NCBI GenBank assembly: GCA_019843655.1
Contig: JACDQD010000005.1
Span: 14,969,575-15,033,574 of the forward strand
Length of the DNA: 64,000 nt
Direction of reading: 5' to 3'
Source: Lethocerus indicus
Lineage: Eukaryota; Arthropoda; Insecta; Hemiptera; Belostomatidae
Part shown: piece after piece, positions 10,425-23,727 of the stretch
Position numbering within the stretch: the stretch's first letter is position 1
Layout: the number at the start of each line of letters is the position of its first letter
Program-made: the position numbers and the translations under genes
Notes under the pieces: model-generated
Told to the model about the DNA's origin: nothing
Seen by the model: only the letters and a program-made list of their open reading frames with translations
The model's database searches: none

Positions 10425-13400
10425 CGCAAACTTCGAACAAAAAATCTAATATAAAGTAACTTACGTTCAGGGTCAGTAATATATTGATTGAAATTCAATT
10501 CTGGGATGAATTATGACCTATACTAGAACACAGTCAGCGTCAAGACTATTGTAAATACAGTTAAACAAACGATATCATTACCACTTTTGATATTTTAATC
10601 AGAGTATAATTTATCGGGTTTCAATTACAGCCCGGATACCAGGGGCGTGGACGGAATTTAATCGCCCCTGTTGACTCCTATGCGGCCGTAGGACGAAGCA
10701 TTAATCAGGAGCGATCAGAGTTCGGTTCTCTCTCAGCGCCCCACAGGATTGATTGAGGAGGTGGCGGGTGGGGGGCAGCCAGGGAGTATCCGCCGTCTCA
10801 ATTAGATTCTCCGGGCTCGGAGATTTCACTACCAAATGTAATCCAGATTAATGGCCGGCTCGTTTTCAGAGCGCACTCCCCTCCAGCAATATCCTACGCC
10901 AATTTACCTTCACTGTCACCTATCCGCCCTCGCCCGTATTGGCAGGAAAAACGAAATTGGAAGTCGAACAGATGAGAGAGAGAGCGAGGGCGAAAGTGAG
11001 AGAGAGGCAGAAAAAGGTATTGCGAATGAGGGATAGTGTTTTATCGAACGTTCGTTCGTACCCTTCGTTTGTTTACTTGCTCACCTAAGTGATTAAGAGA
11101 ATATAGATATTAAAAATGGAATTAAATTAAGCTATTAAATACAAACACTTAATTCAAGTATTCAGAGCAACTGTTCCGATATGTTCTAGAAGTACGGCTT
11201 AAATGGTATTTTCGGGACAGAAAATCTTGGACGTTAAGGAATACCTCAAGTTGTTGGCCGAAAGCGGGTTGTCAGTGTTAGACTAGGTTAGACCGTCCCG
11301 TCTAAAAGTCGTGTCCTCGATTAGGCCGGAAATATTAGCTATAAAATACAAATGGGCTTGAGACGTGCTCCGGATGATTAATACAAGTTGGGCAAAGAAG
11401 TGTACAGGGGGATTGGTCCATTAGGAGTCCCATAAATCCCCCCGGCTGAAAGTCCAAGGAAGATCTTCACTTCAGGTCGAACACACGGACACGGGGCCGT
11501 ATGACGATCGATCATCGCCAATATAAGTTTACGATGGGTATTATGAGCAAAAATTAGGCGAAAATCGTTTGATAATATTATAGACGCCTCGAATGTCGGG
11601 AATATTATCAGCGCTACTGCGTAGGCGAACGCCATGACCCGGCATATCCAAAGACAGGAGTCATATCTTCTGTACTTCCTCATCAACAACCGATGTTTTA
11701 GAACTGATTCTGGAAACCGAAACTCAAATAAAAATTTATAGACCTTGTTCCAAGTTCGGTCCGTGGGTTCAGTCGTAAATAATATTGGCCACGACTGCTG
11801 AGTCGAAGGTCTAGTGTTTTCGACAGACACAGCTCTTATCCATTTTTCAGCAGATATGGCAAAAGAGGTAGTGTACGTCTAGGCAAGAATGCGCCATAAA
11901 AGAGCCTGTATTAAGAGAGCAACGTTCGCGCATTTGTTTACAATATCCATCCAATTTATCTTCCAGTTTTCGGAGAACTATCAAGGGATTTTGTCATGGG
12001 AGCAAGAATATTTATATAGTGAAATATATGTGTTTGGCAGGTTACAGTGAAAAATATTTGTTGATTCGCCTTATCTTAAAATAAATTTGATATTTGTTAT
12101 AAGATTACATGCAAGATATTTCATTTGTCTGCCCTAGAACGCGATCGACGAGAGCAAACGTCAGATCAGAAATTCTATAATATAAGTATTAGTTCGAAAA
12201 ACAAGGATTTGATATTTATTACACTGCGATAGAAATACAAAACGCTAGGGAAATCCCTTTCTATCTGGGCAAGTTTAATATCGGTCCGGATTTCAACTAA
12301 TCCCCCGATATGGAAATAAAAGTGTCCCGAAAGTTATTCGCGTGAGTTGGCCAGGAATATTTCAGACCCCCGATTATATTTAACGCTTCCTATCCCCTGG
12401 AAGAGCGTGGATATTAAATTTTACGGTAGTATACAGATAACAGGGAGTGGGGCGGTGAACGGAGGCGGAGGCGGTCTGTCGGGTCACCCCGCCTCCGGCA
12501 ACGTATTGGGGCCGCGACATTAGTCACGGGCCCACAGCCCACAGCCCCAATACCAAGCCACGATTTTCATGGAATCATATCTACCCAAACTACGAGATAT
12601 ACGAGATATTTCCTGAAATTCCTTTGAGGAGGAAGAAGAGGAGGCGGAGGAAAAAGTCCATTTATGACCTATCGACCGATCTGGTTAATTGAGCATTATT
12701 CCAATGATTACCAATTGATAGCTTTATGAATAACACAAATTTCAAGGAGGAAACGTAGTCGTCGGACAAAATTTCCTGATCAGGTCTGAAATCAGGTAAA
12801 ACTAATATTAACGGTAAAATATTCAAAAATTGCAAAAGAGAGGGGCCTATTTTACAACGTTAATGCAACGCAATATAGTGGTAACTCCTGAAATGCAATA
12901 TGATATGAGTCAGGAATTCGGACTTATACTGGGGCGTACTTTTGGGAATTTGAGAGATGATATTCCCAGAACTGACAGGAATAGGAGATACCCAAGGGTC
13001 ATGGATCATCCATCGGCGTAAATATCCAAAGTAGGAATAATTTTCAGGACCGAAAACGGAACTGGGACTAGAAGTGAGGAGAGAAATAACAAGATCTGAA
13101 ACAAAAAGGACAGTCAGGTTCGTTCTATAGCGGGATTGCAAACTTTCCCACAAAACAAAACCTATCTACCGAATATTTTAACTCGAATACGCGAAAATCT
13201 TCGAAAAAAAATTGGGTTTTTTTCACCCAATTATGTTTCACAAAGTTTTATAACGACCAATATAACTTAATTCTATAGTGATGTGTGTGGGTCATGAATT
13301 TAAATTTAATATTTATATGATAATCGTAATTGTTTTCCCAATAGAGATGGCGGGTTAATGAATGTCAAAGACGGGCTGGAAGTATCTGAAAGGACATGGG

Positions 13401-14235
13401 AGAGACAAGTTGGAGGAGGGAAATCTCATCAAGTGAGAGCTGCTCGCCGGGAGTTTACTGCGGCCGGCGTGACCCTCCGGAATTATTAAGCCGGATAATC
13501 ATCCGAACGTAAAAAGTGCATCGCCCCCTCGCACAGCTAGTCCCTCTCGGCCCTATATTCAACACACAATACCTCGGGCGCATTGTAAAACAGTGTACAG
13601 ACAATAGACAGAAGGAGCGCGTCTCTTTATTAGACCGAGATTTTTCATTTAGCGGGTACTTTGTGCCGAAGATGTGGCCACCGCGAAGTGAGGAATTTTG
13701 AAAGAATATAATAGTGCGCGTATAGGGCGGTATAGGGCCCAATCCACTAAGCTCCTAGTTGCACAATAGAATGTTAATTGAGCGAAAAACCAAATACAGA
13801 ATACATGTTACGATTTCTTTGCAATTTATACGATTTTCGAAAATGAGACTTTTCAAGCACGGAGTACGTTGGATAAAGTTTAACTCTCGGTAAAAATGGT
13901 GATCGCCTGTCGTATAAAGGAATATCTGGACGTAACGCACTTAATAGAGTTGTTGTTTGCTGAAATTGGATTTAAATATCGACATATATATTTATACTAA
14001 TACGGCGGAAATTGGCGATGAACGAGGAGACCGGCATCCGTGGTGTACTTTGAATGGGGGAGCGAGGCGGGCACATAACACGCGCCGCCCGCGCGATAAC
14101 AAACTTGGCCCCGGCCTGAGGGGCAGAGAGGCGGCGGCGGGGCGGGATTGGGGAAAAATAAATGGTCTATAAGAGGACAACAGCCCAATAAACATGCTAA
14201 CCCGTGCGGGCCGCTAGAGCACCCACCCGAGGAGA
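9534..14235. other. Intron 1, segment next to exon 2
   Basis: GC-rich patches lie at about 10625-11040 (with a GA-rich tract at 10970-11013), 12425-12560, 13440-13740 and 14010-14220. A run of ten G sits at 10005-10014. A minus-strand open frame at 11378-11830 has no recognisable family and is probably chance. Confidence 0.6.
10383..10421. repeat. (AT)n microsatellite
   Basis: Uninterrupted AT dinucleotides, about 19 units. A T-arm-like GGTTCGAATCC lies about 70 bp to the left, without a convincing tRNA around it. Confidence 0.97.
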
Positions 14236-14280
14236 TGTAGTAGTACCCGTGCCAGTAGCAGTTGTAGTAGTAGCAGTAGC

Positions 14281-14359
<79 letters not shown>

Positions 14360-14376
14360 TATTAGTTGTGGTAGTA
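14236..14376. repeat. (AGT)n trinucleotide microsatellite
   Basis: Pure AGT units run 14281-14359 (about 26). Imperfect units interrupted by AGC and AGT variants flank this on both sides. The minus-strand frame through it reads poly-Tyr and is an artefact of the repeat. Confidence 0.97.
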
Positions 14377-17300
14377 GTGGGGTGTAGGGGTGAGAGGAGG
14401 GTGAGGGCCCACCATCAAGATACGAGATAACTTCTGAGTCCCCTTCCGCCATCTCATAAGAAACAGGCGGCCTACTCTCTCAAACGCCATTATACCCCTT
14501 ATTACCTCCCATGCTTGTGCTAATCGTTTACTGAACAGATCGCGTTTTCTATTGACACTAATATTAGCTCGATATACGTATTATTTCCATCAGATTTGCG
14601 ATACCTGTTTCCAATTGCATATGTGGTCCGATATTCGTCGGCTGACGATGGCGAGAAGCAGAAAGTACTCTAAAATCAAGTAAGGAAGTAATGAGAGAAG
14701 AAAGAAAGAGTATGACATTCAAAACCGTTGCCGACCCACCAAAATTCCTTGCATGTCCACTACGTTACAATGGGACCGAACTCGTTTTTAAAAGAACTTA
14801 AGTTCAAATACCTAAATTTCCTTCATTAACCCAATCCCCGACTCATTGAATAATTAATGAGTACAAACAAATATGTGGTAGTTCTCAAATTTCAACATTA
14901 TGCCGCCAGAGCTTCATATTTCGTTCATTTCTAAAATCTCACAGTTCGTTGATCTCACAAAACTGATCAAGTTGCAAACTGTTGTTAACCGAGGTCGTTT
15001 AATGGCTCCAGTGTTGTTAACACGATAATAAAATTGGAACTTGAAATACCAGTCGACTTTAAGTCATTCTTTCGCCCACAGGCTGGCCCCGTTTCTGACG
15101 GCTCGTTCACAAGTATGATAGAGGGTTCGATCCGTGAAATTGTTTCGTAACATTGCAGTAAGTGTTGTTGTTGTAATGCGGAACTTTTCTAAACTTATCC
15201 CAAACTTTGTTCGAGTTATAAACGCAGAGGCGGTGGTCCGCGGAATAAAAACATCGGCTTGAAATTATATGACGGCACTAGAATATGACCATCATTTCAT
15301 GAATAACGGTCTTTATCGGCCGTATAGTCTGTTGCACTGACATAGATTACCCATGTTTTCGCTCTTCTTACCCGAGATATTGTTAGTCCTGTCCACGTTA
15401 GAATGTTACTTACACACTTACATCGTCCTTTTAATAAATAAATAGCTAACGCCTAGAGCGAAACACGACGGGGGCACAAATTGAGCTGGAAAATGAATCC
15501 ATCCTATCCGTACTGTACTATACACAATTCCGCCAAGTCGTTCTGCAGGTTTACACTCCCTTTTGTAAACGCTAAAGCCCCAGTAGTCAAAACAAGGGAA
15601 ATCTAAGTGACGTCTGTTTGCTCGCCAAGACATAGACAATACATTCCACGTAAGTCTGAAATTACACGGGAACAGATCGATATTTATTGCATTCCTGTTG
15701 GTGGCTAACGCTGATTGCGTTGTTTTCGCAAACAATAAATTCAAATTGTCCGATGGACCTAACTGGTTTATATCCGGCACCGCGTCGTTTTTTTGGGAAT
15801 ATTGGCACACACAATTACTATTTTATTTTTTCTTCGTATTAGGATTTTCCCCGCTGCTAAAATTAAGATTCAATACTATACAATTTTTCCCAAAAAGAAA
15901 TATCAGGAATTTAATTTTGACGTTATAGTCTTCAATGTTATTTTGACGAATATCAATTAAAAGTTAAATCAATTAAATAACTTGATCTTGAACACAAATA
16001 TTGCCTATGCGAATTATTTCTCATTCTGGCCTACGCATTTCTGCAGCCTAAGGTATTTCGCTGGCGGTCGCCAAATAACGCCATATATTTTCAGTCTATA
16101 AACGTCTGTAAAAAAAATGTTGTATCGGATTACAGGCTCGGTTTCTCCTTTTTTACCTTTCTCAATTTCCCACCGGCTGGGAATCGCCGACTCGGACTTT
16201 CTAAAAACGGGTCTGCATCCGTGCACCGTCCTGAGGCCGGGGCTAGGCTATTGAATAGCCAGTCGGTTCCTAACCCGGGCCGAAAGGCAGAAACGTTCGA
16301 CCGACCTGGGAATGGGCGTCGGCAGCCCGGTGGAAATTCTGCTGACTCCCCCCCTCTAATCTCGGCACCGACTCGGACCCCTGGTCCAGCTTTAATCTAT
16401 GCGCCCGCTATCCGAGCGATCGTCCCCTACATTTTCCTGAGTTATTTCCCTCGGCGCTCCAGGTAAAAAAAGAACACCACAGTAGAAATTTAAGGGTGTG
16501 TAGGGAGAAGGAAAGGGGTAGTTGTACGAATACGCCGGTTGTAAATTGCTAAACGACAACAGATGTAGAACGAATAACCTCTGAATAAATTTAACGATAG
16601 AATTATTTTTAATTGTATATATTAAATATCTTTAACTTATTTCAGTTATATTCATTTTTAATATTGGCCAAGAATATTGCTAGTTTGATGTACCATTGTA
16701 CTAATATTAAATCTAGTTCAATAAATAGAACATGCGCATAGCCAGTTTAGAGATCTTCTGGTCAATCACAGATTTCGTCTTATGCTAGGCTGTGATGGAC
16801 ATTAATGAAGGCAGTGCTGAGAGGATGCTTCACCGACAACCGAAGTGTTCGAATGCGTCATTCGTCAATTGAGGGAGAGATATAAGGAGGCGAAAAGCAG
16901 AAAAACCGGTACAGAGTTCCAAGATTTTGAGGACCGCCAAACAAATATCCTAAAGAATGAATATCGGAGATAGAAGCACTCCCACTGTGAACGTCTTCAC
17001 AACTGAAAACATCCGTTACCAATAATGTCATTGCAGTCCCAACAGAGAAGTGATAGTTCCTAAAAAACGTATACGTATATTATATTTTTCTGTCCTGCCC
17101 AAACTGAAGGTAGCCAAGTTGTGGGCGACCAGTTTTGTAAGTCCAACTGAAGGGAGCACAAGCCACTGAATAAATTTAAACCACGAGCAGTAGTCGGTAG
17201 CAGTAAATCGGAGATAGGTTGACTTGTTGATTTCCTGCGGCCGGAACTGAATCGACGCATTTATCCGAAAGACGATCGAAGGAGTCCGACGAACGGCCGA

Positions 17301-19220
17301 AGAAAGTGTTTTCGACTGTTTCTCTATTTTTTCATTTTATTTTTTGCTTTTTCCTCCGCCCTGCCCTTTCGTTATTGCTTACGTTATGAGTCTTTTGCAT
17401 ACGTTTTTCAATATTGAGCTTAACCTTTACACACCTGAGAGAGGAATAAACTTCAACAGTTTTGAACGAGCGAGGGTTTCCGTAATTAGATTCAAATATT
17501 TTACAAAAGTACATAATTTTTTTATGGTTACGAAAATCAACCGAAACAGAAACCAATTGTCTGATTGAACAGGAAACAATGTTAGGATGTGCAGGCAATG
17601 TTTTTATATTAACAGAATCAAAGCCTCCGATGCGTGCACGTATAATATATTCATAAATATATGGTCGTGATTTCATAAAATATGCTATAAAAAATTTCCA
17701 ATTAATGTATTTAGGTCAAAATAAAGTTCACTTTAGTCTCATACTGGTAATCACCGCTCGGTGCGTAAGGGATATATTGGCTTTTTGCTATCAAGAGTTT
17801 GGAGAAGTAATTACTCATTGGCAATTACCTCATAGAGCTGCAAAGGGGCGCTACCGCCACGCTGCTCTGTTATACTGCTTTAAGCGCGAAACGTTAAATA
17901 GGTATAAAAAATGATAGTTAATTAAAACTTTTTATATGTATTCAAAGTGTTCATTACAGAGTTAAAGTGTTAATATGCATTCCATTTTTAGATACAATAT
18001 ATTGGAAATATAAAATCGAGTCAAAAGTGGGGCTTTGATCGCACAAAAATGCGAGGAATTCAATGGAGAAAATCCAATCGGCTTTATCAAGATCCATTGA
18101 TCTCTTGGAATAAAGTGACTCGAACATCGTCGATGGGCCTATCTTGGGAAGTAAATCCAATCCCGGAGTGTCCGAGACGCCTTGCCTGAAAGCAATTTCA
18201 CGAATTACCCGGGCTCTCCATTCACTCTTAAGATAGTGCAATGTACCTCTTTATTGTTACAATATTAAACCTTGTTGGGAATACACGCGCTTGACGGTTG
18301 GTAATTACGAATATTGCCTGGCTGGTACGAGGCCATATTAGGTGAATCACGCGGTAGAATTTATCCTGTAGTGAAAAGAAAATATGCATAATGCATATTT
18401 TCATTGGAATTGTAAATAGCTGAAAGTAGATTTAATAACATTCAAATTATTCAAATATGCAATACCAGTGATAGTATTTGAACGGAATGAGTTAGCTTCC
18501 TCCCTGCTTATAGCTTTAAAATATGAAAATTTGTATCAATTACTACTTCTTATTTTAACGTAAGAGAATATAATAAACGAAACAGAATATATAGCTATCG
18601 TGGCGTCGAAACCAAATTTGCTGGGTAGAAGAAAGTTTTATTATTTAGTGCAATGAAAAGCATTTTGAAAAGTAATTATTTAACCTGATAAGGACGAAAA
18701 GGTTGAGATAAAATGGCCGCATTTTGTATACCGGAAATACCCGGTCGGAAATAAAAGCAACGCCCCAGAGCACGTAAGAGTTGTTTATTTTCGTTTTTCC
18801 TTTTTGAATGGGTGGACCGAGTTGTTTACCAGGGCGGTAGGCTAACTGCGCCCGGAGCCCACATTTGCATTTTATTGGGGCCGTCGGGTAATGGTTATCC
18901 AATAAGAGTCCGCTTTACACTCGACAACGCCACTGTATTAAACGCTCCCATCTGCCTTATACCGGCATTAAAACGAACGCAGAGCCCACTGGGAAGCTGT
19001 TCGACCTACTCCGATGATTTCCCCCCACATGAAATGACCACGTTTAACTCAGAACCTAAGTTGCAAGCCGAAGATGATGGTGATTTCACAATTTTGCTGT
19101 CATTCGAGAAAATTTTGAAATAGTGGAACTAAATTTTGAACTACTTTTCGAAACGTAAGAATATTTAATTAATTTATTTGAATTAGTGAGTTCTACTCGT
19201 CTGACCACATGAAATTTACA
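14377..19220. other. Intron 1, 14.4-19.2 kb
   Basis: Mostly AT-rich. GC-rich patches lie at about 16135-16460 and 18820-18990. The POU-like palindrome at 18378-18402 is the only sharp motif. Open frames (for example 15418-15810, minus) are unrecognised. Confidence 0.6.
18378..18402. promoter_or_regulatory. 25-bp perfect palindrome, POU-dimer-like
   Basis: Arms GAAAATATGCAT and ATGCATATTTTC flank a single A. The centre reads ATGCATAATGCAT, which is the palindromic POU homodimer element MORE with one extra base. That a POU protein binds here is inference. Confidence 0.35.
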
Positions 19221-19280
19221 GCAACCGGAGAATCGAACTCCGGGTTCATTTACGCTTCATTCATTGAGCTATATCGGTGT
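19221..19280 (-). repeat. tRNA-like sequence without anticodon arm (SINE head or tRNA relic)
   Basis: On the minus strand there is an A-box-like TATAGCTCAATGAATGAAGC and a T-arm-like CCGGAGTTCGATTCTCCGG (6-bp stem, TTCGATT loop, B-box core). Only about ten bases lie between them, too few for an anticodon arm, so this is not a standard nuclear tRNA gene. A tRNA-derived SINE or a deleted tRNA copy fits. No SINE body was recognised. Confidence 0.5.
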
Positions 19281-22200
19281 GAGGTGAGAAGTAATTGAAG
19301 TTAGTTTACATAATTAGTTTATATAATTAATTTCTTTTACCTTCAACCCGTACATATTCCACGTCCTTTCTATTATCTTATGCCATCGTTGTTCCTAACT
19401 AAGAATATTAGACAAATACATCTAGCATCTGTGGAGTAAATGTTCCCAATTAAACGAATAGAATAGGCGAACGTTCGATCGTTCCAGAGATTAATTTAGT
19501 TCCCCCTGGCGAAATTACTGGAAGCTCCTTTACGCAATCGCGGGCAACAAAGCCAATTTCGCTATTCACGCTCCTCCGATTTCGGATCCAATTAAATTAT
19601 TAAATTCTAATTAACAGACGGACAGATTATTGTGTTCATTAGCGCATAGTTCAATGAACCACTCATGATTGATAGATCGACGATGGTATTCATTCACAGA
19701 ATTTCAATGAAATAGTTAAATGCGTCCTTCCATGTTCCATGAACTTCCAAAAGTTCCATGAAATTATACTATTTAATAATTTCTTGTCATGACTGGGTTA
19801 GAAAAAGAGCATACGAAGTCCTCATAAGAAAAGAGCACACGAGCGAACATTATGAATTAGAATTTTTTCACGCAACATTAATTTTCAGATCGTAAACAAA
19901 TTGGCATAAACACATTACATATTCGAGATTTCGAATGTACCAGATATCGAGTTTTGGAAATTTTAATACCCTAGAAATTATAAGTTTAATAAACATTATA
20001 TTATGGATGGTACCATCTGGTAAGGCCCCAGTTGAGATAAGACCACTAAAATATAATATGAGTAAGGAAACAAATCGTTATCGTATTCTCTGACGATGGA
20101 TTTAATTCCTAGAGATATAATGTTATTTTATAATTGGATAAAGCTCTATTTCTCACTGAGAAATTAATTCATTTGGAGCGATCAATAATTTGTAACGTTA
20201 TTCATATTTTCCCAGAAACTAGCGTCTGCCATATAGTTTATTAGGTAATTGACAACTAAAAGGTGGCCCGGTGATCCCGTGGAACGGTGCCAGACCTTCC
20301 TGTGGCACGGGCACTCTTACAAAACAAACCCCTTTCCCTGGGCAAAACAGAGGTTTATATTTCAGCGTGGCCAACAATGGGCATCAGAGCGCCGACTCCC
20401 GGCCGACGTCTGTATCCATGCGAAATACGAGGGTCCTCCTCCCCATCCTCCGCATTGTTCCCACCTCTAGATATACGGTCGTATAACTCCATACCGCGCG
20501 GGGGATTCTCATTATGCGGAACGAGAAAGGTCTTAAGCTGAGGACGGGTCGACCCCACTGCAGGGATCACGTGAGGGCACAATGTCACCCCATTTGCGAC
20601 CGTCATTTCGACAGCTCCGAATAGTCTTACACCAATTCAATTTCAATTCCCAATAATATTAGTTTAATGCACTGCTATTCCGACTCGTAGAGACTACGTT
20701 CGTACATGTATAAATTTATTTTTCCCCTTGTTTTATCTAAAGATGAGGTTTCATGGGAAAAATATTGTTAAAACCCGCATGAACAGATAGGGAGGCATAA
20801 TATTTTGTAAGCCCGTGCAGATATATTCTATTACCGCAGGAATATAAAAAAGTCATGATTAAAAATGTAATTAATGAATAAATAATGTTATTGAAAATTA
20901 CATATGGTATTGATTAAGGAAACGTTTGGTTTTTATTAGCATTTTTCAAGAATTCATTATTATTATGTCATATCAATATTACTACCATATTGAATTAAAT
21001 GAAACTCGATCCTTATGTACATATTTCAGCGTACATGAGCGATGTATAATTTCCGAAGGAGTATTAATAATACGTATAATTTATTACTCGTGACGTTATT
21101 TACGTGAACTCAAAAATCGGCGAATAACTTTCGGTCGTCCTCTTCCCAGGTTCGAATCTAATATTGATTCCCAGAAAAATGGGGTCACAATAACTTTTGG
21201 TCGCTCGAAGGGCAGATTTATTTTTCCGATATTCGCATCGGAAAAAAAGTTGAATAAAACTTGTGACGAATAAACAATACAACTCTTCGAATGAAATTAT
21301 TTTATCTGACCGGCTGTCAAAGACAGGACCAGGTCCTGTAGCGGTGCGGAATGGTTAACGGTTTGACGGAGCTGAGTTTAAGGAGGCCTGAGCGGCGTTC
21401 GCTAAAAAGCACAGGTACCCATTCTCTTCGCAAACATTGCTTCCACGTGGATCTAGTTCATAGAGAATACTGTAGTTTGTAAAAATAAATATTTACTATC
21501 TGCATTACGCTCTATTCCTAGACATTAATAGTTTACTAACATCTCCGGATCTCATTATCTTCCTTTCCCTGGGTGAGCACTGCTCTGATCAGTAAAGTGT
21601 TTACCTCCGTTTCACCGACATTGTTTTCTGTGATAAATATTCTGTAAAATTATTACTCTTTTTTTCGACGCTGTATTTCAGAGTAGGAACCATTTGTCTG
21701 AAGTTTACGCTGGCACAAACTATAGACTCGGGGCGGATACAATTTTCGGAAATGCGGATACGGCGCAGCTGGTACTGTTACTATTCCCTTTGAAATACAG
21801 GCTTCGTTATAAATGTCAGATTGGATCAAAGGAATAGAAAATAGAAATTGTTGGTGCTATCGTCAGCCGTAGCCCCTTGATAATTTCCATTTGTGTTCCC
21901 AGCACGGATATATCAGTGGGGGTAGCTATCGGAAGGTGGCGCAGCCGGCACGGGTCTTGGCAACCGGCCGCAAAATATCAATTACCAATATTGGTCGGCG
22001 TTATTACCGGCCCGAGCCAAATTTACCACTCGGATGTCGATGGATTTAATAAACTGAACTGGTACTTGCGGGCGGTAAATTTTCTAAAATGTACTTCTCC
22101 GCCTAGTTTAACGGCCGGACGGCTCTCGAAATAAATCTACGGGCCATAAAACGACCCCCGAACGGAGAACTGGAATAAAATGAAACGAAAAAATCTCACC

Positions 22201-23479
22201 CATATTCTCGAAGGGCGGAAGTAAGTTCCCAGAAAAATCCAACAGAAAACAGTAACATGTTATACGTTTTAGGAATGCATTATTATTTTCTTATTGTTTA
22301 CCTTGTACCAATCATCACGACCTGTTTGTGGAAATATTTTTTGAGTGATCTCCGCGTAGTCGAAATTCTGCTGCCTAATGTTTTACATCGATATCACATT
22401 TTCAGCCCTTATATTGTGGCGGCACGTTCCGTATGAAATATTAGTTTGAAATATAGTAGTGTGAGAGTGGAGAGTGAATGGGAACGTGGGGGGAAACGTA
22501 TTGAATTATAACAGCTTCACAATTCTATCGATAGATCTGTTCTTGACGTCAGGCGAAACGACAAGAAACATTCTTTACAGATACTACTAGATAATGCCTG
22601 AGACAGGAAATGGAGACAATATTTCAGAATAAATTACAGATACGACGTGATGATTATTTAAATTCAGTGTTATTTTCAGGCAGGCCATAATTACAAACGT
22701 TTCATGAGATTTTCAATACTTATATCACATTAAATTCTTTAAACGAATTCTCGATTAATAATGAACTAATTAAGTTGAAAATTAGGAGGAAAAACCTGGT
22801 AAAATAGGAACAAACTGAAAGTCCTAACCAGAATTAGAAAAAAATTGATTTTCTCCTCTCTTTTCAGTTGCGAGAGTTGTTAGAAATACCATATTAACAA
22901 TGTTCTCTTAAGAGCTGGAAAACATAATTTAAAACTCAAGGGTATTATCGCGGCCAATAAATATTTCTCGGCTAGTTTCCGAATTCTAGAATTAATTCCG
23001 AACATTGCCCAATGTACGAAATCATGGGGACATCGGAATTGCCAATGTGAAACGTGTTGCCGAATCCGTAGCTAGGAGGCGAGGAGCCGGACAAAGAGGA
23101 ATGGTCCGGGCCATATTTAGGGAAATGCAATCCCGGCGAAGGGTTTCCCGCCCTAATGAATGATTCAACGGGCGTCCACGGCAACAGAATGGAAGTCGAA
23201 TAGCCTGACGTTTCCTGGTCAGAAGTCGAGAACCGACTTAACCGTTAAGTCGTCAAATTGCGTATTTACTGCATTGGACGTTTGGGTATTAACTTCTACC
23301 ATTTATAAAACAAGGCCGATTAGTTTGAATAATTACCGATTAAGTAAAGTATGTTTTTAATAGATGTGATGCTACACACCAGAAGCTAAAACCGCTACAA
23401 GATAGCGAGGGGGAAGAATGTAACAGGAGTGATTTAATAAAAAACCCAGTTTGAAAAAACGCTAGACTAATTTATAAAA
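19281..23479. other. Intron 1, 19.3-23.5 kb
   Basis: GC-rich patches lie at about 20255-20600, 21320-21430, 21890-22170 and 22960-23190. The 20.3-kb patch is open in several frames at once, which argues against coding. A perfect inverted repeat ACAGGACC-A-GGTCCTGT sits at 21323-21339. Confidence 0.6.
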
Positions 23480-23488
23480 AACTTTATT

Positions 23489-23718
23489 ATACCGTGGATT
23501 TCGTGTTTGGTCTTTTGCTAGACCGGTTTCGGTTGCTCACCATCCTCAGTAGCGGTGTTAGTCACTTTGGATGTTTTTTGGGCATCCTTACCGCTACTGA
23601 AGATGGCGAGCAAACGAAACCGGTCTAGTAAAACACAAAACCAACGAGACGGGACCAAACCAAACAGAAACACACGAAATATACGGTATTACATCCCAGC
23701 AGACAAAACGGGTATCCC
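23489..23718. mobile_element. Collapsed TIR element: two arms back to back, hairpin
   Basis: The left arm (about 23512-23556) and right arm (23590-23633) pair over about 44 bp with four differences, around a 33-nt loop. Both arms carry the family motif containing CTAGACCGG and its reverse CCGGTCTAG. The interior seen in other copies is gone. The outermost part of the left arm is missing relative to the right. The 9-mer AACTTTATT occurs directly before (23480-23488) and after (23719-23727), as a target-site duplication would. Confidence 0.75.
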
Positions 23719-23727
23719 AACTTTATT

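Noticed and set aside
11378..11830. 150-codon minus-strand frame
   Set aside because: No recognisable domain, no splice context, and no link in sequence to the receptor; most likely chance.
13997..14452. 151-codon minus-strand frame with a Tyr run
   Set aside because: Created by the AGT microsatellite read on the other strand.
15100..15150. GGTTCGATCC, a T-arm-like core
   Set aside because: No cloverleaf can be built from the flanks.
20249..20606. Four overlapping frames at 20.3-20.6 kb
   Set aside because: Simultaneous openness in three plus frames and one minus frame reflects GC-rich composition, not a coding exon.
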